A DNA stretch of 64,000 nt, taken from NCBI RefSeq assembly GCF_001983955.1, contig NZ_CP019562.1:1869501-1933500 (forward strand), read 5' to 3'. Positions 8,725 through 16,572 of this stretch are shown here, in pieces. The position numbers and the translations under genes were made by a program. The stretch is from Streptococcus oralis. Lineage in GTDB: Bacteria > Bacillota > Bacilli > Lactobacillales > Streptococcaceae. The notes under the pieces were generated by a model that was not told the DNA's origin, did not search any database, and worked only from the letters and a program-made list of their open reading frames with translations. The number at the start of each line of letters is the position of its first letter. Within the stretch, counting starts at the first letter, position 1.

Positions 8725-8732
8725 TTTTAGTT
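8725..8732. repeat. 8-bp target duplication, right copy
   Basis: TTTTAGTT follows the right ISL3 end and matches 7291-7298. The next base is the end of telA. Confidence 0.85.
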
Positions 8733-9980
8733 TTATTCTTGTACTTCTTTCTGAGCAGCCTTTCCTTGGTCTAGAAGGGCTTGGACGATTTTCTCATCGC
8801 GGAGTTTAACAGAGTCGTTGATCATTTCTGCAGATTTGACGATGGTTGTTTCTAGTTGAGCACGTTTCTGGCGTCCCAACTCAATGGCAGCAACGATACC
8901 TTGGTTTTGAGCGACTAGACTTTCAGCAAGTTTGGTGACGGATTCAACAGCTACTGTTGGACTTTGGGCAATTCGTTCCATCTGCGGAATCACTTCCTTG
9001 CTGGTTTCAGCTAGCATCTGAAGGGCAGCATTGTTGGCATTGACAATGGCATCTGCCACGACACCTGATTTCATCGATTGTTGCAAAATACCAAGTTGGG
9101 CAATCGAAAGCTTCATGGTTGGAATGGTATTGCGACGAAGCATGCCCAATTTTTGGCGCATGTCCGATGAAACTTTGACGAGATTACGCATTTGTGGAGT
9201 CGTCGTCCAAGCTACGTAAAGGCGGCTAACATACTCTGTATGTTGTTGTTCCAGTGTATTGACCACTTCTGCCATACGAGCTAATTCTTGGGACTTGGTT
9301 TGATATTCTACCGTACTTGAATCTAGTTGATCTACTTGAGTCTTCAATTCAGCAGCACGATTCCCAGCTTCTGCCTGACTGGCCTCGATAAAGGAAATTA
9401 CTCCCACTAGATTTTCAATGGATTTGGTATTGTCCTCAATCAGCATTTCAGCAGAAACAATATTTCGCGCCAGCACATCTTCTTGCTTGACCACAGCAGC
9501 AGCCATACCATCTAGCTTTTGCTCAACTGTTTTTGAGTCAAAATAAAATTCTTGCAGACTGTTCTGACTTTTTTTAAATAATTTTTGCAAAAAGTTTGGC
9601 TTTTCTTCCAATTCTGCAATTTCAGCATTCTTATATTTGGCTACAAAACCTTGGAGCTCACGATTGGTATTTTTCAGCAGATCATCCACCTGAGGAATTT
9701 GCAGTTTCTTCTGCTCGGTCAAAATACGGTTAACCGTACCATTGACACCTTCCACCGCTGATTGACCAAAGTCCAAGAGAGCATTTTGGTCTGTGACAAA
9801 CTGATCCACCAATTGAGGCACGCGCTCCTTGATTTGCTCTTGTTGCTCAGGGCTTAGCTTTTCAAGAAAAGTAATCGTCTGGGCTGAGCCTGTATTGGTC
9901 TCGATGATTTCGGTTGTCTTGTCCACTTTGGCCACTGTATTATTAGCAATCTGATCAATATCAAAATTAAATTCTGTCAT
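8733..9980 (-). CDS. telA: TelA / YaaN family protein (toxic anion resistance)
   Basis: The 415-residue, highly helical, acidic cytoplasmic protein shows the TelA-family pattern: KLSPEQQEQIKERVP near 43, a YKNAEIAELEEKPNFLQKLFKK hinge region near 115-137, and the C-terminal half with TTPQMRNLVKVSSDMRQ. The family is associated with tellurite and other stress tolerance, but its biochemical role is not settled. It follows xpaC by 21 bp on the same strand, a pairing seen in many Firmicutes. Its stop lies directly against the ISL3 target duplication, so its original terminator has been displaced. Confidence 0.88.
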   Translation of the reverse strand: MTEFNFDIDQIANNTVAKVDKTTEIIETNTGSAQTITFLEKLSPEQQEQIKERVPQLVDQFVTDQNALLDFGQSAVEGVNGTVNRILTEQKKLQIPQVDDLLKNTNRELQGFVAKYKNAEIAELEEKPNFLQKLFKKSQNSLQEFYFDSKTVEQKLDGMAAAVVKQEDVLARNIVSAEMLIEDNTKSIENLVGVISFIEASQAEAGNRAAELKTQVDQLDSSTVEYQTKSQELARMAEVVNTLEQQHTEYVSRLYVAWTTTPQMRNLVKVSSDMRQKLGMLRRNTIPTMKLSIAQLGILQQSMKSGVVADAIVNANNAALQMLAETSKEVIPQMERIAQSPTVAVESVTKLAESLVAQNQGIVAAIELGRQKRAQLETTIVKSAEMINDSVKLRDEKIVQALLDQGKAAQKEVQE

Positions 9981-10001
9981 GGTTACTCCTTTGTGTCTAC
10001 C

Positions 10002-10808
10002 CTATTCTTTGCGATCTTTTCCTAAGATACGCAGGCTAATATCAAAATCGCGCATATCTGTTTCATTGAGTTCTCTCAAAACTTGGTCTAGCTCAAGGTC
10101 AAATTGTTCGATGGCTGCTTTAGCTTGTTCCAAGCGTTCTTCCGCCCGATTATAATTTTTGGGATTTGCCTTAATCTTTAAATAGCCCTCTAAAATCGTT
10201 TGGAATTTCTCCATTTTTAAACTATGGATGGCCGTCAGCTCTTCTTTGGCTCCAACATCCGATGACTCGATTTTGTCGAGAATCGCTTGATGGTCCGCAA
10301 CAATATTTGCCAAGGTCTGAGACAATTCAGGCGCCAATTCTTCGGGCTCCTTATTTTCGATGTCTACCAGACTCTCTCTTTCTAGTCGCTCTAGCTGGAC
10401 GTCTATGGTCGCCCTTACTGAGCGAACCTTTTTATCAATGCGACTATAAACAGCTTCGTCAATATAAGATTTTAAACGATTAGCCTCTTGATGAATTTCT
10501 TGAAGTTCAATCAAGACCTGATTAGCTAGGCTTTTATAGGCTGCTGAGCCTTTCTCAGACAAGGTCTCCTCTAACTGCTGGATATCTTTATCAGCCTGAC
10601 GAATCCGCGCTTTTAAAAGCTCAATCTGATCTTCCAAAGATCGATCCTTCAAGAGAGGATAACGCCAACGCTTATAGACTAGATAAGCCCCGAAACCTAT
10701 CAAGCCACAAATTGCCAAAGGCAGAGCTACCTGAACCAAGAGACCTAGTAAAAATAAGCCACCCCAGAAATAAAGGCATCCTTTCAATAATACATTACCC
10801 GATTTCAT
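10002..10808 (-). CDS. xpaC: XpaC-family membrane protein, partner of TelA
   Basis: This is a 268-residue protein with two N-terminal hydrophobic segments (about residues 8-28 and 30-46) followed by a long coiled-coil cytoplasmic region. Order, size and pairing with telA match XpaC, historically named for 5-bromo-4-chloroindolyl phosphate hydrolysis. The ATG at 10808 is preferred because AAGGA lies 6 bp before it; an in-frame ATG 6 bp upstream touches that site. An extended -10 (TGC-TAAAAT) lies just upstream. Function is not known beyond the family association. Confidence 0.8.
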   Translation of the reverse strand: MKSGNVLLKGCLYFWGGLFLLGLLVQVALPLAICGLIGFGAYLVYKRWRYPLLKDRSLEDQIELLKARIRQADKDIQQLEETLSEKGSAAYKSLANQVLIELQEIHQEANRLKSYIDEAVYSRIDKKVRSVRATIDVQLERLERESLVDIENKEPEELAPELSQTLANIVADHQAILDKIESSDVGAKEELTAIHSLKMEKFQTILEGYLKIKANPKNYNRAEERLEQAKAAIEQFDLELDQVLRELNETDMRDFDISLRILGKDRKE

Positions 10809-10985
10809 AAACATTCCTTATCTTAAGTTTATAAATCTATTTTAGCACAAAAGCTGAAAATGAGGGCGGAAAAGTCACCTAAAACACGGATTTCTTTATA
10901 CTATAGCTAGAAAGATTCTCGATAACTAAAAGCACTCCTTCCGACAATGCCCAAACCCAGAAATCACCCTTTTAAGACAAAGCAA

Positions 10986-11007
10986 AAAGCCCACTGTTGT
11001 AGGCTTT
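10986..11007 (-). terminator. rpsD terminator
   Basis: On the minus strand a 9-bp stem (AAAGCCTAC / GTGGGCTTT, one G-T pair) with loop AACA is followed by TT and a T-rich run, 20 bp after the rpsD stop. Confidence 0.75.
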
Positions 11008-11027
11008 CTGTAAGATATTTCTTAAAA

Positions 11028-11639
11028 TTAAAGCATTTTGTTGTAGAATTCAACGACAAGTGCTTCGTTGATTTCTGGGTTGATTTCGTCGCGTTCTGGC
11101 AAGCGAGTCAATGAACCTTCCAATTTTTCAGCGTCGAATGATACGAATGCTGGACGTCCAAGAGTAGCTTCTACTGCTTCAAGGATTGCTGGAACTTTCA
11201 ATGATTTTTCACGAACTGAGATCACTTGACCTGGAGTTACGCGGTATGATGGGATATCAACGCGTTTTCCGTCAACAAGGATGTGACCGTGGTTTACGAA
11301 TTGACGAGCTTGACGACGAGTAGTCGCAAGGCCAAGACGGTAAACAACGTTATCCAAACGACGTTCCAAAAGAAGCATGAAGTTGAAACCTAGGATTCCG
11401 CCTTTGATTTTTGTAGCTTGTACGAACAAGTTACGGAATTGTTTTTCACCTACACCGTAAGTGAAGCGAAGTTTTTGTTTTTCAGCCAATTGCAAACCGT
11501 ATTCTGACAATTTAGAACGGTTGTTTGGTCCGTGTTGTCCTGGTACGTAGTTACGACGTGCCAATTCTTTACCTGTACCTGTAAGTGAAAGGCCAAGGCG
11601 ACGAGCTTGTTTCCAAGATGGTCCTGTATAACGTGACAT
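11028..11639 (-). CDS. rpsD: 30S ribosomal protein S4
   Basis: The 203-residue protein has the S4 hallmarks: [16 protein letters not shown] at the start, [16 protein letters not shown], and an S4 RNA-binding domain (residues about 93-155) with [16 protein letters not shown]. It is a primary 16S rRNA-binding protein that starts 30S body assembly. The length is standard. AGGAGG lies at the expected distance before the ATG. It is monocistronic here, with a 160-nt leader and its own terminator. Confidence 0.97.
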   Translation of the reverse strand: MSRYTGPSWKQARRLGLSLTGTGKELARRNYVPGQHGPNNRSKLSEYGLQLAEKQKLRFTYGVGEKQFRNLFVQATKIKGGILGFNFMLLLERRLDNVVYRLGLATTRRQARQFVNHGHILVDGKRVDIPSYRVTPGQVISVREKSLKVPAILEAVEATLGRPAFVSFDAEKLEGSLTRLPERDEINPEINEALVVEFYNKML

Positions 11640-11798
11640 TTGTATGTCCTCCTGATATAAATAATATTTCGGTGGAAATAGTCACTTAGAAAGCCCTGAT
11701 TCGTGCAGATGCCCTTCGCCTAAACAGCCAAGGTTACTTGTCATAAGACACCTGTTGACGAGCTTCATGCTTTCCTGCTGCTATTTCACACAAAGGCT
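11640..11798 (-). ncRNA. rpsD leader (likely S4 autoregulatory region)
   Basis: About 155 nt of transcript lie between the strong promoter and rpsD. The leader contains short paired elements and purine-rich loops (e.g. GCAGCAGGAAAGC). S4 represses its own synthesis in several bacteria by binding the rpsD leader; whether this sequence folds as such a site is inferred from position and length only. Confidence 0.4.
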
Positions 11799-11827
11799 AT
11801 TGTACCATGAAAAGCTAGATTTGTAAA
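11799..11827 (-). promoter_or_regulatory. rpsD promoter
   Basis: On the minus strand TTTACA (11822-11827), a 17-bp spacer and TACAAT (11799-11804) form a near-consensus sigma-A promoter. Confidence 0.85.
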
Positions 11828-11841
11828 GGGATTTTACGGCT

Positions 11842-12876
11842 TTATTTCAAATTAAGGCTGAATGTAAACTTGCTTCCTAAGCCATATTGACTTTCTGCTG
11901 TGATTTCGCCACCAAGCTGATGGGCTAGTTCTCGTGCGATCGCAAGACCTAAGCCATGCCCACCCGTCTTCATATTGCGCGAAGTTTCTACACGATAAAG
12001 TCGTTTAAAAATCTTTTCCAAATCCTCAGGAAGGATCCCCTGTCCCTCGTCTTTCACACTGATTGTCAGTTCTTGTTCTGTTAATTGGGCAAGAACCTCG
12101 ATTCTGGTTCCTGGTTCTGAATATTTAAAGGCATTGTTTAACAAATTGACCAGAATGCGAGAAAGTTTGTCAGAATGGCTCTTGATTTTCGCTAACTCAG
12201 GTGATACTTGAATGTAAACATCTCGCTCCTCTTGTTCAATCTGGAGTTGAAATTCACTCATTGACTCAATCAGCAACTGATCTAAAAAGACCTCTTCGAC
12301 TTCCTCGTCAGCAATTTCTTGAGGTTGTGTATTAAGAGTCAAAACATCCAATTCCTCCACTAGCTTGTTTAGACGCTCAGTTTGCCGACCAATCGTGGTT
12401 AAGTAGTGGAGCCGTTCCTCTTCCTTAATCACTCCATCTAGAATTCCCTCCACAGTAACCTGAATGGAGGTAATGGGAGTTTTAATATCGTGAGAGAGCT
12501 GCGCAATCATCATTCTCTTTTCTTGCTCGCTCTCATCAAGTGATTGAAAGGTAGCCTGCAAATTGTGGGACATGTCATTAAAAGCCTGGCCCAGCTCTTG
12601 AAATTCTAATGGGCCCTTGGTTTCAATTTCTGTGCTGAAATCCTTGCTTGCTATATCCTGAGCTTGTTTTTTCAAATGTTTCAGAGAAGAGAACACAGGC
12701 GACAAAAGAAAGATGCTTACTGCAGCGCCAATGAAACTAGCAATCAAGGTCATTCCAACTAGAAAGTAAACTTCACTTTTCTCGATCAACATTCGTTGGA
12801 CTGCCCAGAAAACGACCAAAATCGTTAGTAGAGTCGACACTAGATACCCCACTAAAATATAGTTTTTTAATTTCAT
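11842..12876 (-). CDS. Two-component sensor histidine kinase (HK08 / SaeS-like)
   Basis: The 344-residue protein has two TMs (about 8-28 and 38-60) enclosing a very short extracellular loop, a HAMP region, a HisKA box (SHDIKTPITSIQ, His near 130) and a HATPase domain (N box LVNLLNNAFKYSE, G boxes DEGQGI and GGHGLGLAIA). The tiny outer loop suggests that it senses within the membrane. It overlaps its response regulator by 4 bp. In S. pneumoniae the pair at this position next to rpsD and pavB is TCS08, which controls pavB and other surface genes; the same role is inferred here. Confidence 0.88.
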   Translation of the reverse strand: MKLKNYILVGYLVSTLLTILVVFWAVQRMLIEKSEVYFLVGMTLIASFIGAAVSIFLLSPVFSSLKHLKKQAQDIASKDFSTEIETKGPLEFQELGQAFNDMSHNLQATFQSLDESEQEKRMMIAQLSHDIKTPITSIQVTVEGILDGVIKEEERLHYLTTIGRQTERLNKLVEELDVLTLNTQPQEIADEEVEEVFLDQLLIESMSEFQLQIEQEERDVYIQVSPELAKIKSHSDKLSRILVNLLNNAFKYSEPGTRIEVLAQLTEQELTISVKDEGQGILPEDLEKIFKRLYRVETSRNMKTGGHGLGLAIARELAHQLGGEITAESQYGLGSKFTFSLNLK

Positions 12877-13571
12877 TTTCTACCTCTTGGTCTTTCCATC
12901 TTATAACCCAAACCCCAGACAGTTTTGATAGCAGGAGCATTTGAATTTGTATACTTGGTCAACTCTTGCCTCAAAGCATGGATATGAACATTGAGTGTAT
13001 TGGTATCATCCACATAGTCCTCTTGCCATACCTTCTCATAAAGTTCCGTCTTTGAAAAGACTCTCTCAGGATTGCTGGCCAATATCCATAGAAGCTCAAA
13101 GGATTTTACTGTCAATTCCAAAGGTTGCTCCCCAATGCGAACTTCATGAGTCACATGGTTGATTACCAAGTCACCAAACTCGATCTGTTCTGTCTCTACT
13201 CCACGGCTAAGGCGACGCAAGATATTATTCACTCTTAAAACCAATTCGCGTGGGCTAAAGGGTTTGACTATAAAATCATCTGCCCCCAAACTTAATCCAT
13301 AAATCTTATCCTGTTCGCTCGTCTTAGCAGTTGTAAAGAGGAAGGGTTGATCCGGAGCGATATACTGAACTTCACTGATAAAATCATAACCGTCCATATT
13401 GGGCATCATGATATCTGTGATAATGAGGTCGATAGATTTTTTTCTGAAAAGCTCTAATCCCTCCTTGCCATCATGGGCGACCAAAACGTCGTAACCTGCC
13501 TGTATAAGATAGCGGTTTTGAATATCTAGAATATCTATCTCATCATCAACCAGCAAAATTGTCTTTTTCAT
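12873..13571 (-). CDS. OmpR-family response regulator (RR08-like)
   Basis: This is a 232-residue regulator. The receiver domain has DDE at 10-12, phospho-acceptor Asp in ITDIMMPNMDG (near 53), and Lys in FIVKPF. The C-terminal winged-helix domain carries ELLWILASNPERVFSK and WGLGYKM. Translation is coupled to the kinase. A perfect 11-bp palindrome overlaps its -10 (13594-13621), which would allow autoregulation. Orthology to pneumococcal RR08 is inferred from neighbours. Confidence 0.9.
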   Translation of the reverse strand: MKKTILLVDDEIDILDIQNRYLIQAGYDVLVAHDGKEGLELFRKKSIDLIITDIMMPNMDGYDFISEVQYIAPDQPFLFTTAKTSEQDKIYGLSLGADDFIVKPFSPRELVLRVNNILRRLSRGVETEQIEFGDLVINHVTHEVRIGEQPLELTVKSFELLWILASNPERVFSKTELYEKVWQEDYVDDTNTLNVHIHALRQELTKYTNSNAPAIKTVWGLGYKMERPRGRK

Positions 13572-13593
13572 CTGACACTCCTTCGATAAAAAC

Positions 13594-13621
13594 AGTGTTA
13601 TACTTGCTTTAGTATAACACT
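13594..13621. promoter_or_regulatory. Two-component operon promoter with overlapping palindrome
   Basis: AGTGTTATACT and AGTATAACACT form 11-bp perfect arms around a 6-nt centre. On the minus strand the left arm contains TATACT, 17 bp after TTAAAC, so the palindrome covers the -10 and start point. It may be an operator; a transcript hairpin is the alternative. No T-run follows, so it is not a terminator. Confidence 0.6.
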
Positions 13622-13651
13622 ATTTTCCCTAATGTTTAAGTGATTTGAATC

Positions 13652-15739
13652 TTAATCTTCTCGTTTGGTTGTCAAACCCAAAAGTCCAACAAGCCCTGCC
13701 AAGGCTAGACCAACGATACCAAGGCCAGCTGTAGCTGTTTTAGCTTCCCCAGTATTTGGTAGCATCGCTTTATCATCTTTTTTCATCATATTAGCCATTG
13801 GGCTAGAAGCTGGTTGATCTACTTTCATATCTGACATATGGTGATTTGTACCCATCATACCCTCAGTCATACCTGTAGAGCCTGTTTCAGAAGGCTTCGT
13901 ATTCATCTGACCTTGTTGAGATGGTATTGTCGCCATTTCTTTTCCACGAAGCTGAATCGTTACTTGACGAGTAGCAATCAGATTGGTCAAATCAGGTTTG
14001 CCATCTTTAGATCCATAGACTTTAACAGTAGCTAGATATGTATGGGTTCCGTTAGCTCGAAGTTGCTCCAGCAAGGCCTGACCATCTTTGCCAACCGTAT
14101 TGCCATTCAAATCCACTTCGTAGAAATATTGACCTTTAGCCAAGCCTTCAAGCGGCAATAGAGCTGGATTTTTAGCCATTCCATTGTCTGACCATGGGGC
14201 TTTATCTGAGGCTTTTAACAAGAGGCGAGTCAACATGCCATCTCCACCAAAAGCTTCGTATGGAATAACTTGGTTGACGCCGGCCAAGAAAGGTCCAGGA
14301 ACCTTAGCCTTATCAAGGTAGCTAGCTGGAACATCAATCATGTCTTTGACATTGTTAACAACAGACTCTTTAACCTGATTTGGTGTGGTCAAGCCATTCA
14401 AATTAACAGTCAAATCTTTAGTCGCTACGAGGTTAGTTAAGTCAGGCTTGCCGTCTTTCGTACCGTACACCTTGATAGTAGCTTTATAGCTTTGCGTACC
14501 ATTTTGTTTCAAGAGGTCAAGCAGCTCTTTATCTGATTTTCCTTGGGTGCCTGCCAAGTCTACTTCATAGAAGTAAAGACCTTTGCCCAATTTCTCTACT
14601 GGTGGGAGAGCTGGATTTTTAGCTGAACCATTGTCTGACCATGGAGCCTTATCGGATGCTTTCAAGATAAGACGAGTTAACATGCCGTCTCCAGCGAAAA
14701 ATTCATATGGAATGACTTGATTGACACCAGCTGTGAATGGTCCTGGGAAGTTAGCCTTGTCCAAGTAAGTGGCTGGGACATCTACTGTGTCTTTGGTGTT
14801 GTCGGCTACGCCTTTTTGGACTTCAGCTGGAGTAGTCAAGCCATTCAAGTTGACATCCAAATTTTTAGTCGCTACGAGGTTAGTTAAGTCAGGCTTGCCG
14901 TCTTTCGCACCGTACACCTTGATAGTAGCTTTATAGCTTTGTGTACCATTTTGTTTCAAGAGGTCAAGTAGTTCCTTGTCAGATTTTCCTTGAGTGCCAG
15001 CCAAATCCACTTCATAGAAGTAAAGGCCTTTGCCCAATTTCTCTACTGGTGGGAGAGCTGGATTTTTAGCTGTTCCGTTGTCGGACCATGGAGCCTTGTC
15101 GGATGCTTTCAAGATAAGACGAGTCAACATGCCATCTCCACCAAAAGCTTCGTATGGAATGACTTGATTGACACCAGCTGTGAATGGACCTGGGAAGTTG
15201 GCTTTGTCAAGGTAGCTAGCTGGGACATCTACTGTGTCTTTGGTATTGTCAGCCACACCTTTTTGCACTTCAGCTGGAGTGGTCGCTGGTTGCGCTTCAC
15301 TGGCTTCACGGTCTTGTCCAGAAACTGTAGACGCAGGACTTTCCACAGGTTTAACTGCATCTTCTGTTTGTTTCTTAGAGTCAGGTTGTGCTTGCACTTC
15401 TTCTTTTGGTGCTACTGCCGGCTCTTTAGCAGTTGCGTCCGCTTTTTCTGAAGAGCTTGTCGTATCCACACTTGCTTTAGGTGTTGGAATAGACTGTTCT
15501 GAAGGAAGAGCTACATCGACTGCTTTTTTGAGAACCTCTGCTGGTAAGTCGCTCTTTTCACTCACCGAAGCAGCGTCTGGCACGACTTGGGCAGGAGTCG
15601 GATTGACGACATCAGCACGTGCAGAACTTGGTTGACCAACTAGAACAAAGAAGCCACTAGCCACAACAACTGAAGCAACACCGACACTGAGACGGCGAAT
15701 AGACCAACGAGTATATCTCTGATTTGGATTGAATTTCAT
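13652..15739 (-). CDS. pavB: LPXTG surface adhesin with three SSURE repeats (PavB-like)
   Basis: The 695-residue protein starts with a YSIRK-type signal (RWSIRRLSVGVASVVVASG, cleavage after SARA), then a Pro/Ala/Glu-rich stretch (about 45-165). Three repeats of about 150 residues follow (near 165-305, 305-455, 455-600), each containing DVPA-YLDKA, GVNQVIPYE and GDGMLTRL. A Met/His-rich linker and LPNTGE with a TM and a basic tail complete it. SSURE repeats bind fibronectin and plasminogen in pneumococcal PavB, which also lies beside TCS08. Repeats 1 and 2 are nearly identical, so repeat number can change by recombination; repeat 3 has diverged. Sortase A is expected to anchor it. Confidence 0.88.
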   Translation of the reverse strand: MKFNPNQRYTRWSIRRLSVGVASVVVASGFFVLVGQPSSARADVVNPTPAQVVPDAASVSEKSDLPAEVLKKAVDVALPSEQSIPTPKASVDTTSSSEKADATAKEPAVAPKEEVQAQPDSKKQTEDAVKPVESPASTVSGQDREASEAQPATTPAEVQKGVADNTKDTVDVPASYLDKANFPGPFTAGVNQVIPYEAFGGDGMLTRLILKASDKAPWSDNGTAKNPALPPVEKLGKGLYFYEVDLAGTQGKSDKELLDLLKQNGTQSYKATIKVYGAKDGKPDLTNLVATKNLDVNLNGLTTPAEVQKGVADNTKDTVDVPATYLDKANFPGPFTAGVNQVIPYEFFAGDGMLTRLILKASDKAPWSDNGSAKNPALPPVEKLGKGLYFYEVDLAGTQGKSDKELLDLLKQNGTQSYKATIKVYGTKDGKPDLTNLVATKDLTVNLNGLTTPNQVKESVVNNVKDMIDVPASYLDKAKVPGPFLAGVNQVIPYEAFGGDGMLTRLLLKASDKAPWSDNGMAKNPALLPLEGLAKGQYFYEVDLNGNTVGKDGQALLEQLRANGTHTYLATVKVYGSKDGKPDLTNLIATRQVTIQLRGKEMATIPSQQGQMNTKPSETGSTGMTEGMMGTNHHMSDMKVDQPASSPMANMMKKDDKAMLPNTGEAKTATAGLGIVGLALAGLVGLLGLTTKRED

Positions 15740-15776
15740 AGGATTCTCCTTAGAGTTTTCTTTTTTTGATGACTCT

Positions 15777-15782
15777 AGTATA
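15777..15782 (-). promoter_or_regulatory. pavB -10 element
   Basis: TATACT on the minus strand lies 38 bp before the pavB ATG. Upstream is an A/T-rich inverted repeat around 15802-15829 (TTAAG...CTTAA). No good -35 is visible, which suggests an activated promoter, plausibly by the adjacent two-component system. Confidence 0.45.
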
Positions 15783-15893
15783 ATCTCCTGAAATTAAAAA
15801 GGATTAAGAAAAAGTTAAAATTTTTCTTAAATCCCTCTTATAAAATACTTATATTGACTCGTTAATTATTGGAAAGAGAGTACCCTTCCTCTC

Positions 15894-16559
15894 CTACTCA
15901 CTCAGTTCAGCTAGGGTGTCCAGATGTTGGTTATTAATGACGGCCATGATATAAGCATCTGCCTGCAAGAGGTCATTGGGTCCAAATTGGACATCCAGAG
16001 GAGCATTTTCGTAGGCACGAAAGCCAAGTACGTTGAGGTTGTATCGCCCACGCAAATCCAACTGACTGAGGCTTTTACCTACCCACGATTTAGGGATTTT
16101 CATCTCGACAATCGATACATTCTTGTCCAGCTGAAAGACGTCTACGCTGTTATGAAAGAGGATGGTCTGTGCCAATGAGCGCCCCATTTCAAACTCTGGT
16201 GAGATGACTGCGTCTGCGCCAATTTTTTCTAGAACCTTTTTAGCTGTATGACTTTTGACCTTGGCAATGACGGTCGGTACTCCTAGACTCTTGCAGTGCA
16301 TAACCGCTAGAACACTGGACTCCAAATTTTCACCCGTTGCGACAACTACGGTATCGCAGGTGTCAATCCCCGCTGATAGAAGGAGTTCTTCATCCGTGAT
16401 ATCTCCAACTACCCCACGCGCCAGCACAGGTTCAAATTGATTAATGCGCTCCTCGTGGTCATCAATAGCAATGATATTCATATCATGCTTGGCTAGGGCT
16501 GCCAAAACACTGCTCCCAAAAATTCCCAAACCTAAAATTCCAATTGTCCGATCTGACAT
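15894..16559 (-). CDS. trkA: Potassium uptake regulatory subunit TrkA/KtrA (CabP-like)
   Basis: The 221-residue protein has an RCK N-terminal Rossmann domain (GLGIFGSSV, then acidic DD near 33) and an RCK C-terminal domain (about 140-215). It gates the adjacent TrkH channel from the cytoplasmic side. In S. pneumoniae the protein at this locus is CabP, which binds cyclic di-AMP and thereby inhibits uptake; that is inferred here from synteny. It starts 13 bp after trkH. Confidence 0.88.
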   Translation of the reverse strand: MSDRTIGILGLGIFGSSVLAALAKHDMNIIAIDDHEERINQFEPVLARGVVGDITDEELLLSAGIDTCDTVVVATGENLESSVLAVMHCKSLGVPTVIAKVKSHTAKKVLEKIGADAVISPEFEMGRSLAQTILFHNSVDVFQLDKNVSIVEMKIPKSWVGKSLSQLDLRGRYNLNVLGFRAYENAPLDVQFGPNDLLQADAYIMAVINNQHLDTLAELSE

Positions 16560-16572
16560 CGTTCTTCCTTTC

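Noticed and set aside
8627..8809. 60-codon plus-strand frame crossing the right ISL3 end
   Set aside because: It runs from the IS end into antisense telA; no ribosome site, and it is explained by the inverted repeats.
13900..15290. Possible tandem DNA repeats resembling a CRISPR or satellite array
   Set aside because: The roughly 435-bp periodicity is the SSURE protein repeat in frame; there are no short repeats with unique spacers.
13838..15635. Several plus-strand frames (65-153 codons) opposite the PavB-like gene
   Set aside because: They are antisense shadows of the SSURE repeats and signal region, with repeat-derived composition.
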